Assembly (NCBI GenBank): GCA_900544715.1 | Contig: UQWL01000017.1 | Span: 1-63,160, forward strand | Origin: an uncultured Oscillospiraceae bacterium | GTDB lineage: Bacteria; Bacillota; Clostridia; Oscillospirales; Acutalibacteraceae | Reading direction: 5' to 3' | Length of the DNA stretch: 63,160 nucleotides | Shown here: piece by piece, positions 34,268 to 42,899 of the stretch | Position numbering within the stretch: position 1 is the stretch's first letter | Layout: every line of letters starts with the position of its first letter | The notes under the pieces: generated by a model | Seen by the model: only the letters and a program-made list of their open reading frames with translations | The model's database searches: none | What the model was told of the DNA's origin: nothing | Program-made: the position numbers and the translations under genes

Positions 34268-34582
34268 ATGACGATTGGTTTTATACTGCGCACTATCGCA
34301 GAGGTTGCCGTTGTGGCATTCCTGATTTGGGGCTTTTGGCATGAAGATAAATTCATCCGTTTTGAAGACAGGCTTGCCCGCATCGTTGTGGTCAATATCC
34401 GCCGGATGAAACGCCGCCGGGCGCTCAAAAAGCAAGGCGTGGAGCCCGCCTCCCCTGTGCAGAAGCCGGTGCAAACACACACGCAGCAGCCCGCACAGCG
34501 TGGGCCTGCCGCGGTTGCTTCTGGGCCGGTTTCCCGCCCTGTCCGCCGCCGTAGGAAGAAAATTCCGCAGAACGCGGCCTGA
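34268..34582 (+). CDS. Small single-pass membrane protein (104 aa)
   Basis: An N-terminal hydrophobic helix (about residues 3-23, FILRTIAEVAVVAFLIWGF) is followed by a short amphipathic stretch (RFEDRLARIVVVNIRRMKRR) and a Gln/Pro/Arg-rich basic tail, so the bulk is cytoplasmic and may bind nucleic acid or ribosomes. I recognise no family. AAGGAGG precedes the ATG. Two promoters and three downstream hairpins suggest its transcript is well regulated. Confidence 0.8.
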   Translation: MTIGFILRTIAEVAVVAFLIWGFWHEDKFIRFEDRLARIVVVNIRRMKRRRALKKQGVEPASPVQKPVQTHTQQPAQRGPAAVASGPVSRPVRRRRKKIPQNAA

Positions 34583-34638
34583 TTGTCCTTTTTCCTCTTG
34601 CATAAAATCGTTTGAAATAGAGAAGGAGGTGTTGCAAA

Positions 34639-34788
34639 ATGCCTCCCCGTAAAAACAAACCGAAAAAAACATGGTTTCGGGCGGGGCTTAGCCCGAAATT
34701 TGCCTCCGTGAGGCAAAAATGTCTTTTTGAAGGGGCTGTTGCAAAATGCTTTGCATTTTGCAACAGCCCCTTTTTATGTTCTCTATAA
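34639..34788 (+). CDS. Possible 49-aa basic micro-protein
   Basis: An ATG follows AAGGAGGTG, the full anti-Shine-Dalgarno complement, at 9 bases. The frame encodes 49 aa, opening with the very basic MPPRKNKPKKTWFRAG, and it runs through two hairpins and the terminator stem, stopping beyond the T-run. GGAGG can also pair with CCTCC just after the ATG, which would hide the site. Either a real small protein or a leftover translation start. Confidence 0.35.
   Translation: MPPRKNKPKKTWFRAGLSPKFASVRQKCLFEGAVAKCFAFCNSPFLCSL
34675..34717 (+). promoter_or_regulatory. Two adjacent perfect hairpins
   Basis: TTTCGGGC-8-GCCCGAAA (34675-34698) is followed directly by TTTGCCTC-cgt-GAGGCAAA (34699-34717). 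Together with the next stem they form a run of three hairpins in 100 bases. Confidence 0.6.
34732..34776 (+). terminator. Strong intrinsic terminator
   Basis: GGGGCTGTTGCAAAATGC pairs perfectly with GCATTTTGCAACAGCCCC around three bases, followed by a T-run. The 13-mer TGTTGCAAAATGC also occurs upstream at 34630-34642. Confidence 0.9.
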
Positions 34789-34822
34789 ATTGTTCCTAAA
34801 TGTAAACGCGCCTTCCAAACGC

Positions 34823-35614
34823 TCAAACCGGCCCCAGCCCGCAGGCAAAGGAAACGGCGCGTTCCACAAACGCCTCCCGTATTTGCTCAAAATCCGGCGC
34901 GCCCCAATCCCATTTTTGCCCCTGCGGGGAAAGCGGATGGCAGTCGGAAGCAAGCAAAATACAAACGGCCGGCAGCTCATAACAAGCGCTGACGGTCAGA
35001 ATCGCCGAAGCCTCCATATCCACGCCTACGCAACCCTGCTCCCGCCACAGCGCTTCCTTATAAAACGTTTGGCGGTAAACCGCGTCGCTTGTCACCGTCG
35101 CATCCGTGTGAACGTTGAACCGCCCTTGAAACGCCTCTTTTGCCGCATGAAACAAGCGCGCATCCGGCTCGGCAAACAAAACGTTTTCCGCATAGTGGTG
35201 CGACGTGCCCTCTTCGCTAAGCACCTTGTGCGGGATCAGGACATCCCCCACCGAGATGCCTGGCGCAAACACGCCGCACATCCCAACCAGGATGACACGC
35301 TTTACCCCGAGCGCACGCAGTGTTTCCACCGTATCCACCGCGGCGGGGGCGCCGTAGCCGCCCCGCGTGAAGCAAACGGCGCCCTCTCCTTTCAGCGAGA
35401 GGACGCTCGGGTTCTCCAAAAAACAGGACAGCCGCTCGGAGAGCACACGGGTTTTATACCGCTTTTTCAGGTGGCGCATCGCCATTCCGATTTCAAACAG
35501 CACACAGGTTTCCGGCAAAGGCGCATCCGCCCCGCCGTGTGCGCTGCGCACATGTTCCCGCGCGGTAATAATCGGAGTTGTATCGTCCTCCGGATGATAC
35601 CAATTGCGTTCCAT
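34823..35614 (-). CDS. Nucleoside phosphorylase family protein
   Basis: A 263-aa PNP/UDP-superfamily protein. The phosphate/ribose site patterns are ILVGMCGVFAPGISVGDVLI (about residues 107-126) and GVDMEASAILTVS (about 206-218), as in uridine or purine nucleoside phosphorylases. The enzyme would cleave a nucleoside with phosphate to release the base. The N-terminal 60 residues differ from classic DeoD or Udp, so substrate choice is open. GGAGG lies 7 bases before the ATG at 35614. It follows the 195-aa lipoprotein gene by 59 bases on the same strand. Confidence 0.85.
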   Translation of the reverse strand: MERNWYHPEDDTTPIITAREHVRSAHGGADAPLPETCVLFEIGMAMRHLKKRYKTRVLSERLSCFLENPSVLSLKGEGAVCFTRGGYGAPAAVDTVETLRALGVKRVILVGMCGVFAPGISVGDVLIPHKVLSEEGTSHHYAENVLFAEPDARLFHAAKEAFQGRFNVHTDATVTSDAVYRQTFYKEALWREQGCVGVDMEASAILTVSACYELPAVCILLASDCHPLSPQGQKWDWGAPDFEQIREAFVERAVSFACGLGPV

Positions 35615-35673
35615 TTCACATCCTCCGCAATAAACATGCTGCAGGCCCGAAACCCACTGTTTCAAACAGAGAT

Positions 35674-36261
35674 TTAATCTGCCGGCATATCATAAGCTAC
35701 GCCGATAGAAGGGTTAGAGGAAACATCATTGACTTCATAGTCAATTGCAACGGAGCCTTTGTCCGTCTTCAATTCAACCGAATAGATCGTATAGTTTGAA
35801 GCGTATTCCACCTTTGGATCCTTTTTTCCGCCATAAGAATCATAAAAGTTCTCCGCAAGTTGATACATGTCCTCTTTCGTGAACGAAGGGGATGAAGCAG
35901 TACAGGTGATGCTATTTAGTTTATCCGCATTATCGAAATGATACATAATCCGCACTTCCGTATTGCGTTCCTTTGCCAGCTTCACAATAGCAAGATCACT
36001 GGTGGTATCATAAGCAACAAGTGAGGTAATTCCTTCTTTTTCCTCGGCTTGCGGTACGATTTTTTTAATTTCTTCTTTGGTCATCCCATAATAAAACTCT
36101 GATCGATATTTCGGAATACGGCTTTGTGAATATGAAGCTGCGGACAACTGGGCACCACTGTCTGATACGGTTGATTCCCCCTGCTTATCAGGCGAAGCTT
36201 TACAGCCGCAGATAGAAAGCATTACGCACAGGCTTACAAAAATGTACACTATTTTTTTCAT
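35674..36261 (-). CDS. Putative lipoprotein (195 aa)
   Basis: The signal peptide ends in a lipobox, LSICGC, with a lipidated Cys near residue 18-20. A Ser/Ala/Gln-rich linker is followed by a compact alpha/beta domain with FYYGMTKEEIKKIVPQAE, a pattern seen in small BLIP/SmpA-OmlA-like domains where a strand precedes GMT-EEV. No enzyme motif is seen. GAGGAGG precedes the ATG. A TATAAT at 36297-36292 is the likely -10. It is probably cotranscribed with the downstream nucleoside phosphorylase. Confidence 0.8.
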   Translation of the reverse strand: MKKIVYIFVSLCVMLSICGCKASPDKQGESTVSDSGAQLSAASYSQSRIPKYRSEFYYGMTKEEIKKIVPQAEEKEGITSLVAYDTTSDLAIVKLAKERNTEVRIMYHFDNADKLNSITCTASSPSFTKEDMYQLAENFYDSYGGKKDPKVEYASNYTIYSVELKTDKGSVAIDYEVNDVSSNPSIGVAYDMPAD

Positions 36262-36332
36262 TTTCTACGCCTCCTCTAATAGATATTAAATATTATACAG
36301 CATTCTGCATAAAATTATATTATATTTATGAA

Positions 36333-37055
36333 TTAAATAAGCGTATCTTCCAGTTCTTGCCCGTACAACTGCTCCAACTCCCGAAGCGATTCCTCCCCCA
36401 TCTCCGGCGTATCCTTCAGCGGGAACGGGATGCCCATCCGCTCATATTTTTCGGCGCAGAGCTTGCGAAACGGCAGCAGCTCCAGCTTTTGCAGGTTCGA
36501 AAACCGGCCTGCGATGCGCGCGATCTCCCGCACCTGGGCCGGGCCATCCGTCAGCCCGGGCACCACCACGTGCCGCACCCAGAGCGGCACGTGCATTGCC
36601 TCGGTCAGGCTTAAAAACTGCAGCACCTGGTCAAAGGAGGCCCCGCAATGCGCGCGGTATGCTGGCGCATCCGCAAACTTCAAGTCGCACAAAACGAGGG
36701 CTGTCTCCGCCAACACCGCGCGCGCCTGCTCCAGATTACCAATCCCGGAGGTGTCAAGCGCCGTGTGAATCCCCTCTGCCCGCAGCAGGCGGAAGAGCTC
36801 CGCCACAAACGGCGCCTGCAACAGCGGCTCCCCGCCGGATACCGTCACGCCGCCGTGTTTGAGATAGGGCCGGTAGCGCAATATTTTTTCGCAGACTGCC
36901 TCGGGCGTATATTCCTCTCCGCCCTGCGGGGCCCAGGTATCCGGATTGTGGCAGTATGCGCAGCGCAGGGGGCAGCCCTGCAAAAACACAACAAACCGTA
37001 CGCCCGGCCCATCCACCGCGCCCATGGATTGAAAGGAATGCACCCGCCCCGTCAT
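36333..37055 (-). CDS. pflA: Pyruvate formate-lyase activating enzyme
   Basis: A 240-aa radical SAM enzyme that makes the glycyl radical on PflB. The iron-sulfur motif Cys28-x3-Cys32-x2-Cys35 is in GCPLRCAYCHNPDTW, and the glycine-rich SAM motif is GGVTVSGGEPLLQ. The start overlaps the pflB stop (ATGA-type), so the two are coupled. It is cytoplasmic and strictly anaerobic. Confidence 0.96.
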   Translation of the reverse strand: MTGRVHSFQSMGAVDGPGVRFVVFLQGCPLRCAYCHNPDTWAPQGGEEYTPEAVCEKILRYRPYLKHGGVTVSGGEPLLQAPFVAELFRLLRAEGIHTALDTSGIGNLEQARAVLAETALVLCDLKFADAPAYRAHCGASFDQVLQFLSLTEAMHVPLWVRHVVVPGLTDGPAQVREIARIAGRFSNLQKLELLPFRKLCAEKYERMGIPFPLKDTPEMGEESLRELEQLYGQELEDTLI

Positions 37056-39286
37056 GCGATTGCCTGATGGAAGGTGCGCGAAATCACCTCCCGCTGCTGC
37101 TCCTTCGTCAGCTTATGGAAATTGACCGCATAACCAGAGACGCGTATGGTCAGATTCGGGTATTTGTCCGGGTTGTTATATGCATCGACCAACATCTCGC
37201 GGTTCATCACATTCACATTGATATGGTGCGCATTCTGCGCGAAATAGCCGTCCAGGATCGAAACCAGGCTTTCACAGCGCTCCTCCAGTGTTTTGCCCAG
37301 CGCCTGCGGAATGATGGAGAAGGTGTTGGAAATGCCATCGCGGCAATATTCATAGGGGATTTTCGCCACGGAGTTGAGGGAGGCCAGCGCCCCGTTTTTC
37401 TCACGCCCATGCATCGGGTTCGCGCCGGGGGCAAAGGGTTCGCCCGCCTTGCGCCCATCCGGCGTCGCGCCGGTTTTCCGCCCGTAAACCACATTGGAGG
37501 TGATCGTCAGGATGGAGAGCGTATGCTCTGCGCCACGGTAGGCGGGGTTTTTCTTCAGCTCTTCATAGAACAGCTTCACCTGCTCGCAGGCAATCTGATC
37601 AACGCGGTCGTCATCGTTGCCATAGGCGGGATACTCGCCCGTGGTTTCAAAGCCGGTAATCATGCCGCTCGAGTTGCGCAGCACGCGCACCTTCGCATAT
37701 TTGATTGCGGAGAGCGAATCCGCCAGCACGGACAGCCCCGCCGCCCCAAAGGCCATAAAGCGGTGCACCTGTGTATCGTGCAGCGCCATCTGCGTTTTTT
37801 CATAAGCATATTTATCATGCATATAATGGATGATATTCATGGTGTTGACATAGGTTTTGGCAAGCCATGGGCGGTAAATGTCCATCAGCTCCAGCACCTT
37901 GTCGTATTCGAGATATTCCCCCTCATAGGGCTCATGCTCCGGCCCAACCTGGAGCCCTGTTTTTTCATCCTTGCCGCCGTTGAGGCTCATAAGCAGCAGC
38001 TTTGCAAGATTGGCCCGCGCGCCGAAGAACTGCATCTGCTTGCCGACCTTCATGGCGGATACGCAGCAGGCAATCGCATAATCGTCGCCGTAGATCGGGC
38101 GCATCAGGTCGTCGTTTTCATACTGGATCGCATCCGTATCGCAGGAAACCTTCGCAGCAAACCGCTTAAACGCATCCGGCAGGCTGCCGGACCATAGCAC
38201 CGTCAGATTCGGCTCCGCCGAAGAGCCAAGGTTATGGAGGGTGTGGAGCATCCGGTAGGAGCTCTTGGTCACAAGCGTGCGTCCGTCCTCGCCCATGCCG
38301 CCGAGCGCCTCCGTGATCCACATCGGGTCTCCTGCGAACAGCTCGTTATAAGCAGGCGTGCGCAGATGCCGCGCCATACGCAGCTTCATCACAAAATCGT
38401 CAAAGAGCTCCTGCGCCCCGGCTTCGTCAAGCACACCATTTTTCAAATCGCGTTCAAAATAGATATCGAGGAAGGTGCTCGTGCGGCCAAGGCTCATCGC
38501 CGCGCCGTTTTGCTCCTTGATCGCGCCGAGATAGCCGAAATAGAGCCACTGCACCGCTTCCCGCGCCGTTTTGGCGGGAAGGGAAATATCGTAGCCATAC
38601 TGCATCGCCATATCCTTCAGATAGCCGAGGAAGGTAATCTGCTGGAACAGCTCTTCCGACAGGCGGATCGAATCGACATCCATCACGCCCTCGACGAGCT
38701 CCGCCTTATCTTTCTTTTTCTCCTCGATCAGGCGGTCCACTCCGTAGAGTGCAACGCGGCGGTAATCCCCAATGATACGGCCGCGGCCGTAGGCATCCGG
38801 AAGGCCCGTGATAATCCCGCAGTGGCGCGCCTTGCGCGTTTCTTCCCCGTACACACGAAATACGCCGTCATTGTGCGTCGTGCGGAAGCGGAACTCCTCT
38901 TCCACCTTATTGGATAAGTGATAACCGTAGGCCTCGCATGCGTCGCGCGTCATGCGGATGCCGCCGAAGGGGTTGACGCCGCGGCGCAGGGGTCTGTCCG
39001 TCTGCAGGCCGACGATCAGCTCCTTCTCCTGATCCAAATAACCGGGGTTATAGCTTGTCAGGGAAGAAACGGTTTCCGTATCAATATCCAACACGCCGCC
39101 AAACTCCTGCTCCAGCTTTAAGAGGTTGGAAAGCCTGTGGTTCAGCTCCTGCGTGCGCTGCGTCGGCTCTGTCAGAAACGATTCATCCCCCTCATACGGC
39201 GTATAGTTTTTCTGAATAAAGTCGCGTACATTGATGCTCTCCTGCCATTCTCCGGGCTGAAAGCCCTCCCAAGCCTTGTATTCCAT
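37052..39286 (-). CDS. pflB: Pyruvate formate-lyase (formate acetyltransferase)
   Basis: A 744-aa PflB that converts pyruvate and CoA to acetyl-CoA and formate. The catalytic pair is Cys407-Cys408 (AIACCVSAM) and the radical glycine is Gly718 in RVSGYA, close to the C-terminus as in E. coli (418/419 and 734). The ATG at 39286 is preceded by AAAGGAG. The leader contains a terminator-like hairpin. This gene marks the organism as an anaerobic fermenter. Confidence 0.97.
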   Translation of the reverse strand: MEYKAWEGFQPGEWQESINVRDFIQKNYTPYEGDESFLTEPTQRTQELNHRLSNLLKLEQEFGGVLDIDTETVSSLTSYNPGYLDQEKELIVGLQTDRPLRRGVNPFGGIRMTRDACEAYGYHLSNKVEEEFRFRTTHNDGVFRVYGEETRKARHCGIITGLPDAYGRGRIIGDYRRVALYGVDRLIEEKKKDKAELVEGVMDVDSIRLSEELFQQITFLGYLKDMAMQYGYDISLPAKTAREAVQWLYFGYLGAIKEQNGAAMSLGRTSTFLDIYFERDLKNGVLDEAGAQELFDDFVMKLRMARHLRTPAYNELFAGDPMWITEALGGMGEDGRTLVTKSSYRMLHTLHNLGSSAEPNLTVLWSGSLPDAFKRFAAKVSCDTDAIQYENDDLMRPIYGDDYAIACCVSAMKVGKQMQFFGARANLAKLLLMSLNGGKDEKTGLQVGPEHEPYEGEYLEYDKVLELMDIYRPWLAKTYVNTMNIIHYMHDKYAYEKTQMALHDTQVHRFMAFGAAGLSVLADSLSAIKYAKVRVLRNSSGMITGFETTGEYPAYGNDDDRVDQIACEQVKLFYEELKKNPAYRGAEHTLSILTITSNVVYGRKTGATPDGRKAGEPFAPGANPMHGREKNGALASLNSVAKIPYEYCRDGISNTFSIIPQALGKTLEERCESLVSILDGYFAQNAHHINVNVMNREMLVDAYNNPDKYPNLTIRVSGYAVNFHKLTKEQQREVISRTFHQAIA

Positions 39287-39331
39287 TGCGCGCGTCTCCT
39301 TTCTAAAAGAGTCAATTCCGCCGGCGCCAGC

Positions 39332-39372
39332 AAAACAAAAGGGCAGTATATGGACGTTCCCATACACTGCCC
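39332..39372 (-). promoter_or_regulatory. Terminator-like hairpin in the pflB leader
   Basis: On the minus strand GGGCAGTGTATGG pairs with CCATATACTGCCC (one mismatch) and is followed by TTTTGTTTTG, 45 bases before the pflB ATG. A premature terminator (attenuator) is possible. Confidence 0.55.
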
Positions 39373-39461
39373 AGACGGCCGGCAAAACAGGCGTTTCATT
39401 CCACTGTGGTTTTTCCCACAATCCTCCGTCAGTCATGAACGCCTTTTCAAATTGTATCTTT

Positions 39462-39490
39462 AGCGTACCGTATGCGGTGAAAAAAGTCAA
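39462..39490 (-). promoter_or_regulatory. Candidate pflB-pflA promoter
   Basis: TTGACT (39490-39485), a 17-base spacer and TACGCT (39467-39462) on the minus strand. The -10 is weak, which would suit an activated promoter. Confidence 0.5.
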
Positions 39491-39821
39491 GCGGGCAAAT
39501 GCGCCTCCCGGCAAATTCAGAGCATTTCATAAACTGTGAGCGGGGAAAAGCAAAAAAACGGTCACATTTTCGGATGTGCTTCCAGCCGCATACTGGCCCG
39601 CAAACGCGTCTGGCGCAATGGCCCTGCATCCTGGACAAATCCGTTTCCCCCTCCTGACGAGCTTACTTTCACACCGTTGAGAAAGGCCGCCGGTATCCAC
39701 CCAATCCCCCCATTTTTATTACGCAGTGAAGCAAGTACAAAGCAAAACCCACCACGGCCACATAGAGCAAAGAAAAAGAAATATATGCTGCTCATGGGAG
39801 TGCATGATTACCGGCTGCTGT
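39491..39821. other. Gap between pflB promoter and rlmH
   Basis: About 330 bases. ORFs on both strands cross it but lack ribosome binding sites. I see no RNA gene or clear terminator. Confidence 0.35.
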
Positions 39822-40304
39822 TTATTTATGATATTTTCCGCCGCTGCCGATCTCAAAGGCACGGTAGAGCTGCTCCAAAAGCATCACACGCGCAAGCTGG
39901 TGCGGGAAGGTCATCTGCGACATAGAAAGCCTTGCCTGCGCGCGCGCCTTCGCCACTTCAGATAGGCCCCATGAGCCGCCGATGAGAAAACACACGCTGC
40001 TCACGCCCTCCACGGTGAGCCTTGTAAGCTCGGCGCTGAACTGCTCAGACCCGCGCTGCTTTCCCTCAATGCACATGGCATACACATAAGCGCCGGATGG
40101 GATGCGCGCCAAAATCCGCTCCCCCTCCTGTGCGAGTGCGGCGGCAATCTGCGCATCCGACGATGCCTCCGGCACGCGGGCGGGTGCCAGTTCCTCCACC
40201 TCCAGACGGCAAAAGGCGGAGAGCCGCTTTTGATACTCTGCGCAGGCGTCCCGCAGATAGGGCTCTTTGAGCCTGCCGATGCAAATGACTTTCACCCGGA
40301 GCAT
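39822..40304 (-). CDS. rlmH: 23S rRNA (pseudouridine1915-N3)-methyltransferase
   Basis: A 160-aa SPOUT-class methyltransferase. The family landmarks are KEPYLRDACAEYQKRL near the N-terminus, FLIGGSWGL (SAM knot) and MTFPHQLARVMLLEQLYRAF near the C-terminus. It methylates pseudouridine 1915 in helix 69 of mature 70S ribosomes. The ATG at 40304 is 9 bases after AGGAAGG; this site sits right after a terminator T-run. Confidence 0.96.
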   Translation of the reverse strand: MLRVKVICIGRLKEPYLRDACAEYQKRLSAFCRLEVEELAPARVPEASSDAQIAAALAQEGERILARIPSGAYVYAMCIEGKQRGSEQFSAELTRLTVEGVSSVCFLIGGSWGLSEVAKARAQARLSMSQMTFPHQLARVMLLEQLYRAFEIGSGGKYHK

Positions 40305-40320
40305 TCGGTCCATCCTTCCT

Positions 40321-40357
40321 AAAAAAGGGAAAAGCGTTGTTCCAAACCGCTTTTCCC
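40321..40357 (-). terminator. Terminator between walJ and rlmH
   Basis: GGGAAAAGCG pairs with CGCTTTTCCC around 11 bases on the minus strand, followed by six T residues. It lies only 20 bases before the rlmH start, so rlmH depends on read-through or another promoter. Confidence 0.85.
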
Positions 40358-40383
40358 AATTTCCTATTCTCGCTTTTCATCTG

Positions 40384-41175
40384 TTAAAAAACGGTAACCG
40401 GCGCGGAGCACACCGGCTCCGCTACCTGCAACACATAATCCCGGCTCTCCTGCGCACCCAACCCGCTCAAGGCGGCGACCGCCGTCTGGCGGGCAAGATA
40501 GGGATTGTTGTTTTCCTTGCTCAGATGTGCCAGGCAAAAGCGTGTGCTGCCGCGGCTGACGAGCTGCTCCAGCACGCATGCACAGGCGTCGTTGGAAAGG
40601 TGCCCGCGGTCTGACAGGATGCGGCGCTTGAGGGGATAGGGGTACGGCCCGTTTTCCAGCATGCGCACGTCATGGTTCGACTCCAGCACCACCAGGTCGC
40701 AGCCTGAAATCGCCTGCATCACCTCATCCGTCATCACGCCCATATCCGTGGCGACTGCAACGCGACGTTCCCCCGGGAGCTCCACCACATAGCCAAAGCC
40801 CTCGCGGCAATCGTGCGAAATGGGAAACGGGCGCACAAAAAGGCTCCCCGCCTCCATGCCGCCTTTTGGCATGATCCCCGCATAAAACTTTCCATTTAAC
40901 ACCTGCGCTTCATCCAATGCCTGCAAGGTACCTGCGGAGGCATATACATCAATTTTATGGCGTGCGGCAAATACGCGCAGGCCTTTCACATGATCGCTGT
41001 GCTCATGAGTCACAAAAATAGCCCGAAGCTGCGCCGGGTCGGCATCAATCCGGCGCAAAGCCAGCTCCAGCTGCTTGGCGGACATCCCCGCATCGATCAA
41101 AATACTGCTGCCGGAGGCCGCTATGTACATACTATTGCCGCTGCTGGAAGAAAACAGCGGGGAAAAACGCGCCAT
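40384..41175 (-). CDS. walJ: MBL-fold hydrolase WalJ/YycJ
   Basis: A 263-aa metallo-beta-lactamase-fold protein of the WalJ (YycJ) type, a dsDNA exonuclease-like enzyme usually near the walKR operon. The metal motif THEHSDHVKG is at residues 56-65, with further ligands in DAGMS (28-32) and the ESNHD region. The start at ATG 41175 is 7 bases after a GGGGGG tract. Here it stands next to rlmH and murA without walKR. Confidence 0.88.
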   Translation of the reverse strand: MARFSPLFSSSSGNSMYIAASGSSILIDAGMSAKQLELALRRIDADPAQLRAIFVTHEHSDHVKGLRVFAARHKIDVYASAGTLQALDEAQVLNGKFYAGIMPKGGMEAGSLFVRPFPISHDCREGFGYVVELPGERRVAVATDMGVMTDEVMQAISGCDLVVLESNHDVRMLENGPYPYPLKRRILSDRGHLSNDACACVLEQLVSRGSTRFCLAHLSKENNNPYLARQTAVAALSGLGAQESRDYVLQVAEPVCSAPVTVF

Positions 41176-41210
41176 TCCATAGCCCCCCATCAAAATCACT
41201 CTGCATTCAT

Positions 41211-41235
41211 AAAGAAAAAGGGGCGTTTACGCCCC
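41211..41235 (-). terminator. murA terminator
   Basis: GGGGCGT-AA-ACGCCCC (an 8-bp palindromic stem with a very small loop) is followed by TTTTTCTTT on the minus strand. Confidence 0.75.
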
Positions 41236-41321
41236 CTCTATTCCATCAAACAAAAACGAAAATAACAGTTGTCACACACATCCGGTTATGTTGCAAAACG
41301 CTATTTTGTAACCGGGTATCG

Positions 41322-42605
41322 TTACACTGCCTTTTCAATCGCAGCATCCGGGTAGTTGCGGCGCACGATATCCGCCCCGAGCGCGGAAAACTTCTCCACC
41401 ACTTCCTCATAGCCACGGTCAATGTGCTGAATGTTTTCAATCTCCGTCGCGCCCTGCGCCGTAAGCCCCGCGATCAGCATGGCGGCGCCTGCGCGCAGAT
41501 CGTCCGCCTTGACGGGCGCGCCTGTGAGCTCCGGCACACCTTCAATCACGGCCACTTTGCCATCTACCTGCACATTGGCGCCCATGCGCGTCAGCTGCGC
41601 CACATAGCGGTAACGGTTGTCCGAAACATTTTCCGATACAATGCTGGTTCCTTCCGCAATGGAGAGGAGCACTGACATCTGCGGCTGCATATCAGTGGGA
41701 AAACCGGGATGCGGCATGGTCTTAATATTGCATTTGCTCAATTTTCCGACATAGCGCACCCGAATGGAATCATCGTATTCCGTGACCTCCAGCCCGCATT
41801 CCTCGAGCTTTGCGGAAATGGATTCCAGATGCTTCGGAATTACGTTTTTGATCAGCACATCCCCCTTTGTTGCACCCGCAGCCACCATATAAGTGCCCGC
41901 CTCGATCTGATCGGGGATAATCGAATAGGTGCAGCCATGCATCTTTTCCACGCCGTGGATTTTGATCACATCCGTGCCCGCGCCGCGCACATCCGCGCCC
42001 ATGGAATTGAGAAAATTCGCCAAATCGACAATGTGCGGCTCCTTTGCCGCGTTTTCAATCACGGTGAGCCCGCGCGCTTTCACCGCGGCCAGCATGATGT
42101 TCACCGTAGCGCCGACAGAGACAACATCCATATAGACCGAGCTGCCGATTAGCTTCTCCGTATGGGCATTGACCATCGCGTTTTCGATGCTGACATCCGC
42201 TCCGAGGAATTCAAACCCTTTGATATGCTGATCCATCGGTCGAATGCCAAGATCACAGCCGCCGGGCATAGAAACGCGCGCCTGATTATACCGACCGAGC
42301 AGCGCGCCAATCAGATAATAGGATGCGCGCATGTGCTTGGTCAGTTCGTCGGGCACGGTGAAGGAATTGACGGTCGTGGTATCAATTTCGAGCGTATGCT
42401 TATTGATGACGCGCACCCGCGCGCCGATCTGCTTTAAAATCCGGACCATATAGGTAACATCGCTGATATTCGGTATATTTTCAATCCGGCACACATCATC
42501 CGCAAGGATTGTGGCTGGCAAAATGGCAACGACTGCATTTTTGGCCCCGCTGATGGAAACCTCTCCACGAAGCGGTCGGCCTCCGTGAATGACGAATTTC
42601 TCCAA
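41322..42605 (-). CDS. murA: UDP-N-acetylglucosamine 1-carboxyvinyltransferase
   Basis: A 427-aa MurA, the first committed enzyme of peptidoglycan synthesis (PEP addition to UDP-GlcNAc). Lys22-Asn23 of the substrate site (SGAKNAV) and the catalytic cysteine Cys117 (SMPGGCDLG) are in place, so it should be fosfomycin-sensitive in principle. The start is a TTG at 42605 with GGGGAG at 8 bases; no ATG start matches the family N-terminus. Confidence 0.96.
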   Translation of the reverse strand: MEKFVIHGGRPLRGEVSISGAKNAVVAILPATILADDVCRIENIPNISDVTYMVRILKQIGARVRVINKHTLEIDTTTVNSFTVPDELTKHMRASYYLIGALLGRYNQARVSMPGGCDLGIRPMDQHIKGFEFLGADVSIENAMVNAHTEKLIGSSVYMDVVSVGATVNIMLAAVKARGLTVIENAAKEPHIVDLANFLNSMGADVRGAGTDVIKIHGVEKMHGCTYSIIPDQIEAGTYMVAAGATKGDVLIKNVIPKHLESISAKLEECGLEVTEYDDSIRVRYVGKLSKCNIKTMPHPGFPTDMQPQMSVLLSIAEGTSIVSENVSDNRYRYVAQLTRMGANVQVDGKVAVIEGVPELTGAPVKADDLRAGAAMLIAGLTAQGATEIENIQHIDRGYEEVVEKFSALGADIVRRNYPDAAIEKAV

Positions 42606-42816
42606 TCGGCACACTCCCCTTTTCACTTTTAAACCGTTGCTATTATACCACCAAAGGCGGATGATTAAAAGAGATTTTATGTACAATTTTTAACGAATAC
42701 GCAGGAACACGTTGAACAGGTTTTATAAAATATTTTCCATGGTTCTAATTTTCAAATAAAAAGCTTTTTCGGCCGGAGCAAAGCGGTTTTTTCTCTATAG
42801 TATGCCCTCAAGAACG

Positions 42817-42855
42817 CAAAACAGCCATTGCAAAAAAATTTTTCTGCAATGGCTG
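42817..42855 (-). terminator. rplU-prp-rpmA terminator
   Basis: CAGCCATTGCA pairs perfectly with TGCAATGGCTG around an AT loop, then TTTT on the minus strand. Confidence 0.85.
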
Positions 42856-42899
42856 CCTGTTTGCTTGCAAGCAAAAAATGGATGCAAAAATTTTAAAAA

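Noticed and set aside
33950..34672. A 240-codon minus-strand frame over the small membrane protein gene
   Set aside because: The plus strand has two promoters, AAGGAGG and a membrane helix; the minus frame has none of these.
39562..39795. A 77-codon minus-strand frame between rlmH and pflB
   Set aside because: No ribosome binding site, low-complexity opening and no recognisable domain. It could still be a degraded gene.
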